From assembly GCA_937952975.1 (NCBI GenBank), contig CALFXX010000100.1:1-36392 (forward strand): a stretch of 36,392 bases of DNA. Direction: 5' to 3'. Positions 32,843 to 36,392 of this stretch are shown here, in pieces. Position numbers and translations under genes: made by a program. The notes beneath the pieces are model-generated. The model had not been told where the DNA came from. It did not search any database and saw only the letters and a list, made by a program, of their open reading frames with translations. Position 1 is the stretch's first letter, and each line of letters starts with the position of its first letter. This stretch comes from an uncultured Alcaligenaceae bacterium (lineage in GTDB: Bacteria; Pseudomonadota; Gammaproteobacteria; Burkholderiales; Burkholderiaceae_B).

Positions 32843-33591
32843 CAGGCGGTTTGAGCAGCATCCTAGAGGCTTCAAGGTATACAACTCAGCGCGCCTATCG
32901 CTATGCCGTATATTTCGCGCCAAATGTCGAGCAGCAGTGGTGGGCGCAAGCAAGCGAGTGGTTAGGGCGCTGTGCGTTGACTCACCAACGCAGTCCACAA
33001 CCTTTGGTGAGCGGGCTGTCAGCCCAGCGTGTGGCAGAGCTAACCGAGCATCCTCGGCGGTATGGGTTTCATGCCACCATGAAGGCACCGTTTGTGTTGG
33101 CCAGCCAGTATCAACCCAGCGATCTGGTTGATCGCGTCAATGCAATATGTCAGCACATCAAGCCCTTTGTTATGCCGCGCTTGCAAGTTGCCCTGTTAGA
33201 TACATTTCTTGCGCTCATACCAGAGCGAGAGGTTGCGCAGATCACGCAGCTTGAAGAGCAATGCGTCACGCAGTTGAACGACTATGCCGAGCCGCTTAGT
33301 CAAGAAGAGTTGAGCCGCCGCAGAAACGCGGGTTTGTCGCCGCACGAAGACGAGTTATTGCTGCGCTGGGGCTATCCCTTTGTGCTTGACCGCTTCCGCT
33401 TCCATTGTTCACTGACAGGTTCGCTTGCAAAAGCCTCGCAAGAAGAGATTGCTGCGTTAACGCATGTGGCAAATCAACATTTTTCTCAATTACCCAATTG
33501 TGTGTTTGACTCGCTTGCAATTTTTGCGGAGCCTACCAAAGGCGCAGATTTTGTGTTGCTTCAGCAATGTCCGTTGATAGGTGAGCGTTGA
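32836..33591 (+). CDS. 2H phosphoesterase-like protein of phosphonate operons (DUF1045)
   Basis: Protein of 251 residues of the DUF1045 family, found in phosphonate (phn) operons. Both 2H phosphoesterase motifs are visible: His79-Ala-Thr81 in GFHATMKAPF and His190-Cys-Ser192 in FRFHCSLTG, arranged to make the two-histidine site that hydrolyses cyclic phosphates. YRYAVYFAPN at the N-terminus and SRRRNAGLSPHEDELLLRWGYP are family-typical. In C-P lyase the cyclic product 5-phosphoribosyl 1,2-cyclic phosphate is opened by PhnP, which is absent here, so this protein is a candidate replacement (inference). It is transcribed divergently from phnG. The ribosome site is poor (GAAG), and no better in-frame start was seen nearby. 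Confidence 0.88.
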   Translation: MTTGGLSSILEASRYTTQRAYRYAVYFAPNVEQQWWAQASEWLGRCALTHQRSPQPLVSGLSAQRVAELTEHPRRYGFHATMKAPFVLASQYQPSDLVDRVNAICQHIKPFVMPRLQVALLDTFLALIPEREVAQITQLEEQCVTQLNDYAEPLSQEELSRRRNAGLSPHEDELLLRWGYPFVLDRFRFHCSLTGSLAKASQEEIAALTHVANQHFSQLPNCVFDSLAIFAEPTKGADFVLLQQCPLIGER

Positions 33592-33622
33592 ATACACAAA
33601 AGCATTTTGTTAAAGGGATTGG

Positions 33623-33666
33623 CCGTCATGAGTTTGTCATGCGTTGGCCATCAAATTGTCAAATCA
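33623..33666 (+). promoter_or_regulatory. Tandem PhoB box array upstream of plcP
   Basis: Four half-sites follow at exact 11-bp period on the + strand: CCGTCAT (33623-33629), TTGTCAT (33634-33640), TGGCCAT (33645-33651) and TTGTCAA (33656-33662). The first two are close to the CTGTCAT consensus. A -10 may be TCAAAT (33651-33656), 10 bases after the first pair, or CATGAT (33673-33678), 10 bases after the second. The first gives a short leader with GGAG before the plcP ATG and fits better. Confidence 0.75.
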
Positions 33667-33686
33667 ATGGAGCATGATGTCTAGCC

Positions 33687-34502
33687 ATGAAACCAGCTGA
33701 ATATGATGTTCCAGAGCAACGGCCACAGCGTCATCGGGCAATATGGATTTCGGATATTCATCTTGGCACGCCAGGTTGTAAAGCAGAATACTTACTTGAT
33801 TTTTTGAAGTGGAATGAATCTGATCAGCTTTATCTTGTAGGCGACATCATCGATGGCTGGCAACTCAAGAAGGGTTGGTATTGGCGCCAAAGCCATAATG
33901 ATGTGATTCAAAAGATTCTTCGCAAGGCCAGAAAGGGTACACACGTCACTTATATCGCTGGCAACCATGATGAAGTGATCAGGCAATTTCTCGGAATGGC
34001 TTTTGGTGACATCAAGATTGTTGATGAAGCGACCCATCAATTACTAGATGGTCGTCGCATTTGGGTCACCCATGGCGACCTGTTTGACGGCATCATCCTG
34101 CATGCAAAGTGGCTGGCTTATCTGGGCGACAGTATGTACACGGTGATTTTAAAATTAAACAATTGGTTTAATCACTTTCGCCACAAAATGGGTATGTCGT
34201 ATTGGTCGCTGTCCCAGTACTTGAAGCACAAGGTTAAAAACGCTGTCTCGTTCATTACCAAGTTTGAAAATATCGTCACGGACGAAGCAAGACGACGTGG
34301 TTACGATGGTGTCTTATGTGGACACATCCACAAAGCCGAGATCCGAGATATCAACGGTATCTTGTACTGTAACGATGGCGATTGGGTCGAAAGCCTGTCT
34401 GCAATCGTTGAAACGTCCGAAGGCGTCTTGAAGGTTGTGCACTGGCCTTATCGAACCAGTGAGAGCCTGGACGAGCAAGAAAACCTGGCTGTGTCCGCAT
34501 AA
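33687..34502 (+). CDS. plcP: PlcP-type phospholipase C (calcineurin-like metallophosphoesterase)
   Basis: Cytoplasmic-side metallophosphoesterase of 271 residues in the PlcP family, often mislabelled UDP-2,3-diacylglucosamine hydrolase. The characterised Sinorhizobium member releases diacylglycerol from membrane phospholipids when phosphate is short. Metal ligands are all present: Asp23 and His25 in ISDIHLG, Asp53 in VGDIIDGW, Asn93-His94 in AGNHDE, His129 in VTHGD, and His213 and His215 in CGHIHKAE. The family-specific block GCKAEYLLDFL and WYWRQSHNDVIQKILRKARKGT separates it from LpxH. No signal peptide or membrane helix is seen. It is preceded by a tandem PhoB box and faces a convergent MGDG-synthase-like gene, the partner expected to use the diacylglycerol. 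Confidence 0.9.
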   Translation: MKPAEYDVPEQRPQRHRAIWISDIHLGTPGCKAEYLLDFLKWNESDQLYLVGDIIDGWQLKKGWYWRQSHNDVIQKILRKARKGTHVTYIAGNHDEVIRQFLGMAFGDIKIVDEATHQLLDGRRIWVTHGDLFDGIILHAKWLAYLGDSMYTVILKLNNWFNHFRHKMGMSYWSLSQYLKHKVKNAVSFITKFENIVTDEARRRGYDGVLCGHIHKAEIRDINGILYCNDGDWVESLSAIVETSEGVLKVVHWPYRTSESLDEQENLAVSA

Positions 34503-34512
34503 AGGCTGGGTC

Positions 34513-34536
34513 AGCGTAAATTGAGAGGTTTACGCT
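34513..34536 (+). terminator. Hairpin after plcP
   Basis: AGCGTAAA (34513-34520) and TTTACGCT (34529-34536) pair perfectly around an 8-base loop, ten bases after the plcP stop. The downstream tail is only partly T-rich. It may be a weak terminator or a transcript-stabilising hairpin. Confidence 0.5.
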
Positions 34537-34647
34537 TGGCTTTGGTCTAGGCGCTGTGATGTCAGGTGATCGGATCACACCTCAGCACGAGCCGTTCCAA
34601 CAAGAAGATACCCGACTACGTTTTAATAAAGCCGACCACATTTCAAT

Positions 34648-34665
34648 AAAGGGCTTTGCCTTTTT
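34648..34665. terminator. Bidirectional terminator between plcP and the glycosyltransferase gene
   Basis: AAAGGGC and GCCTTTTT pair with one bulge around TTT. The + strand has a five-T run after the stem; on the - strand the A/T-rich flank becomes TTTATTG. It overlaps the glycosyltransferase stop codon. The rest of the 161-base gap (34503-34663) shows no gene. Confidence 0.5.
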
Positions 34666-35815
34666 ATCGTACAGCAACCTCTGCACGCTCGGTATCTGCG
34701 CGCGACATCAATTGAGCCAAAATGTCAGTCACTTCAAATACTGCACGATTTTCAATCTGCGAGACCGTCCCTTTATAAGTGGGCAACTGATCCAGCAGCG
34801 CCAGCACCCCTTTTCGAATCGCGCGTAAAGAGGGGATCACCAGGCCAACACCTTGCTCACGTACCCAATTGGTGTTGTAACGCTCTTGAGGCATGGTCCA
34901 AGCATTACCAAAGGTGATGACGGGCAAGCCCATATGTACAGCCTCACTTAAGCTGCTGGGGCCAGGTTTGCCGATGAAGAAGTCTCCGAGTTGCATGTAA
35001 TGACTAATTTTTTGTGTATAGCCGATCACGACATGCCGCGCGCTCGGTTTGAGTGCCGAGATTTTTTTGTTCAGCGTCGCGTTCATGCCACACAAAAATA
35101 TGAGTTGAATGTCAGGCAACACTTTTGCGATACGCAGCATGTCTGTCGAACCATGACCGCCGAACATCACGATCCCGGTGGGCTTCGTTGGATCGAGTCC
35201 AAGTTCTAGGCACTCTGTTTCGCGATCAATCTCAGGCTGCTCGTAAAAGGCAGGCCGTAAAATCATGCCAGAGGTAAGCGAGATCTGCTCGTCCGTGTAG
35301 CCAGCGGCCCGCGCTTGTTCTGCGGCGTGTGCGGTGCCACAGACTAAGTGTTGTGCCTGATTCGGCTCGATCCAGAAGTGTGGCGGGTAGTCCGCCATAT
35401 CAGTCAAGACCGTGACAAAGGGTACGCTTGGCAAAGCACTTTTAACGCTTTCGTACAGCGCTTTATTAAAATTCGGTATCAGGGACACAACATGATCCGG
35501 TTTCGTCTCGAGCCAGTGCTGCTCGAGCTTACGCACCATCGCGCTATGCCCCATTTTAATCATCGCTTGAAACAGCTTGAGTTCGGTTGAGAGACCCAGC
35601 GTCAAGCCATGACGAAGTCTGAAGTTGTACAGGTCTTCAGGCGCACAGCGCATCACCTTGTTGAAGCTCGCTTTGGGATCGAGTACCTCAAACAAGTTCA
35701 CTAGGCGCACGTTCCAAGGACGTCGCTCAAATTCAATCGCTTGTTGCAGGGCCAGTGCAGTTGCACGATGACCGCCGCCTGCATTGAAATAAATGAAGTC
35801 AATAGTTTTGTTCAT
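34664..35815 (-). CDS. MGDG synthase-like glycosyltransferase (GT28 fold), probable diacylglycerol glycosyltransferase
   Basis: GT-B fold glycosyltransferase of 383 residues. The N-terminal acceptor domain starts FIYFNAGGGHRATALAL, the GGGHR motif of plant MGDG synthase and bacterial processive diacylglycerol glycosyltransferases. The C-terminal donor domain has FGGHGS and the GT28 motif FIGKPGPSSLSEAVHMGLPVI. No membrane helix is predicted. With plcP next door and a perfect PhoB box upstream, it most likely adds a sugar to diacylglycerol released by PlcP, making a glycolipid that replaces phospholipid under phosphate limitation. The donor sugar (galactose, glucose or glucuronic acid) cannot be read from sequence. 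The start codon is only 24 bases from the box, so the transcript may be almost leaderless. Confidence 0.88.
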   Translation of the reverse strand: MNKTIDFIYFNAGGGHRATALALQQAIEFERRPWNVRLVNLFEVLDPKASFNKVMRCAPEDLYNFRLRHGLTLGLSTELKLFQAMIKMGHSAMVRKLEQHWLETKPDHVVSLIPNFNKALYESVKSALPSVPFVTVLTDMADYPPHFWIEPNQAQHLVCGTAHAAEQARAAGYTDEQISLTSGMILRPAFYEQPEIDRETECLELGLDPTKPTGIVMFGGHGSTDMLRIAKVLPDIQLIFLCGMNATLNKKISALKPSARHVVIGYTQKISHYMQLGDFFIGKPGPSSLSEAVHMGLPVITFGNAWTMPQERYNTNWVREQGVGLVIPSLRAIRKGVLALLDQLPTYKGTVSQIENRAVFEVTDILAQLMSRADTERAEVAVR

Positions 35816-35839
35816 TGAAAGGTATCTTCATCCTTTCTT

Positions 35840-35857
35840 ATGACAGGGTCATGACAG
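35840..35857 (-). promoter_or_regulatory. Perfect PhoB box upstream of the MGDG-type glycosyltransferase
   Basis: On the - strand two exact copies of CTGTCAT (35857-35851 and 35846-35840) are separated by GACC, the textbook two-half-site PhoB box. It is 24 bases before the start codon. No good -10 is visible at the usual distance (GAAGAT is the nearest). CTGACAA at 35895-35901 continues the 11-bp phase further upstream but may be chance. The rest of the 121-base gap holds nothing else definite. Confidence 0.8.
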
Positions 35858-35936
35858 GACATTGATACAGATCTGTCAGTGCATGGACGACAAACTGACA
35901 ATGCACCCATTACCGGTCAAGCCACCACCCTTGCAC

Positions 35937-36197
35937 TTAGGGTTGGTGGCGTTTGGGTTCAAGGTCTATCAGTTCTTTATAAATATCGGCACCTTCCATG
36001 AACTGCGTAAAGTTGTAATGCGCGTCAGCGTACTCGGTGAGCGCTTTACCTGCTTTTTTTGGCGCATTGGAATCCAGTTCAAGCCTCTGCTGTCGCCAAT
36101 CCAAAAATATCTTTAAAACAAAATTGTTCCAGTCATCTTCAGTCGCATCACGGGTGTTACCCGAACAATAAGCCACCCAGCGTTTTTTTACGTTCAT
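35937..36197 (-). CDS. Small hypothetical protein, 86 residues
   Basis: I do not recognise this protein. A strong ribosome site (AGGAG, spaced seven bases) precedes the ATG, which supports it as a real gene. It has no signal peptide or membrane helix. It is Trp-, Asp- and Lys-rich (WVAYCSGN, EDDWNNFVLKIFLDW) with a His-Tyr-Asn aromatic patch (ADAHYNFTQFMEGADIYKEL) and appears soluble and mainly helical. It lies 121 bases upstream of the glycosyltransferase gene on the same strand, with a PhoB box between, so the two are likely separate transcripts. No function is proposed. Confidence 0.6.
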   Translation of the reverse strand: MNVKKRWVAYCSGNTRDATEDDWNNFVLKIFLDWRQQRLELDSNAPKKAGKALTEYADAHYNFTQFMEGADIYKELIDLEPKRHQP

Positions 36198-36226
36198 CTG
36201 CTACTCCTGGTCTCAGGCTGCGAAGA

Positions 36227-36247
36227 AGGTGTTGCGGCGCAACACCT
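36227..36247. other. Perfect 9-bp hairpin upstream of the small hypothetical gene
   Basis: AGGTGTTGC (36227-36235) and GCAACACCT (36239-36247) pair perfectly around GGC. No T-tract follows on either strand, so it is not a standard terminator. It lies 30 bases before the small gene's start codon and could be an operator or a leader structure. Apart from it and the repeat at the edge, 36198-36392 shows nothing I can assign. Confidence 0.45.
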
Positions 36248-36323
36248 AGGATTCACGACATAGAGTACTCAGCGAATATGCGATTTTTGTGACAGCAACG
36301 CCACGCAATATATCGGAAAGTTA

Positions 36324-36392
36324 GGGAGTGGGGGCGCAGAGCGCCTGGGCGGGCTGTCTTGTCTTGCCGAGGCTTGCGTAGGCTGGACGGAT
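36324..36392. repeat. Second copy of the dispersed palindromic repeat, cut by the window edge
   Basis: These 69 bases match the reverse complement of 10182-10250 at 63 positions, with an exact run of 22 bases across TGTCTTGTCTTGCCGAGGCT. The copy continues beyond the window, so its length and whether it also has inverted ends cannot be seen. It lies in non-coding sequence. Confidence 0.85.

Noticed and set aside
33687..34502. Annotation as LpxH, UDP-2,3-diacylglucosamine hydrolase
   Set aside because: The metal ligands are shared, but the blocks GCKAEYLLDFL and WYWRQSHNDVIQK are those of PlcP, and the Pho box and glycosyltransferase partner fit lipid remodelling.

Overview
The window looks like the chromosome of a betaproteobacterium of the order Burkholderiales, probably near Alcaligenaceae. 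The evidence is the smc-zipA-ligA block, the msrB-yciB-bolA-parvulin block and family-level protein features. No rRNA or other taxonomic marker is present, so the genus cannot be named. The base composition is moderate (about half GC by eye). No tRNA, rRNA, CRISPR array, insertion sequence or prophage gene was seen.

Layout. (1) 1-4.8 kb, + strand: the 3' half of smc, a ZipA-like division protein and NAD-dependent ligA, ending at a hairpin terminator. (2) 5.0-7.1 kb, - strand: msrB, yciB, bolA and a periplasmic parvulin, the last three coupled by overlapping stop/start codons. (3) 7.2-9.05 kb, + strand: a complete biotin ECF importer, bioM-bioN-bioY, followed by an AT-rich spacer and an outer-membrane beta-barrel gene. 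(4) 10.05-10.25 kb: a GC-rich palindromic repeat. A second copy is cut by the right edge of the window. (5) 10.3-16.4 kb, lipid genes: psd-lplT (-), a membrane-anchored class III aminotransferase (+), a His-rich membrane protein (-) and a GT4 glycosyltransferase (+). (6) 16.4-32.7 kb, - strand, phosphonate genes. The C-P lyase operon phnGHIJKLM comes first. The next block is phnC-phnD-phnE, a PhnZ-type HD-domain oxygenase gene, a five-gene peptide/nickel-type ABC importer and a formylglycine-dependent phosphonate monoester hydrolase. (7) 32.8-36.2 kb: a 2H phosphoesterase of phn operons (DUF1045), a PlcP-type phospholipase C, an MGDG-synthase-like glycosyltransferase and a small unknown protein.

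How it fits together. From 12.5 to 35.9 kb the genes read as one phosphate-starvation island. C-P lyase, its transporter, the HD oxygenase and the ester hydrolase would recover phosphorus from organophosphonates. PlcP would strip phosphorylated headgroups from membrane lipids, and the glycosyltransferases would cap the diacylglycerol with sugar. Direct sequence support comes from candidate PhoB boxes (7-bp repeats like CTGTCAT at 11-bp period) found before plcP, the MGDG-type glycosyltransferase, phnC, phnG, the GT4 gene and, more weakly, the aminotransferase. Each is oriented toward the gene it would control.

The less familiar parts are: the joining of a peptide-type importer and a phosphonate monoester hydrolase to phnCDE and a PhnZ-like enzyme in one run of genes; the aminotransferase and His-rich membrane protein of unknown reaction inside the lipid cluster; the absence of phnF, phnN, phnO and phnP; and the dispersed palindromic repeat.
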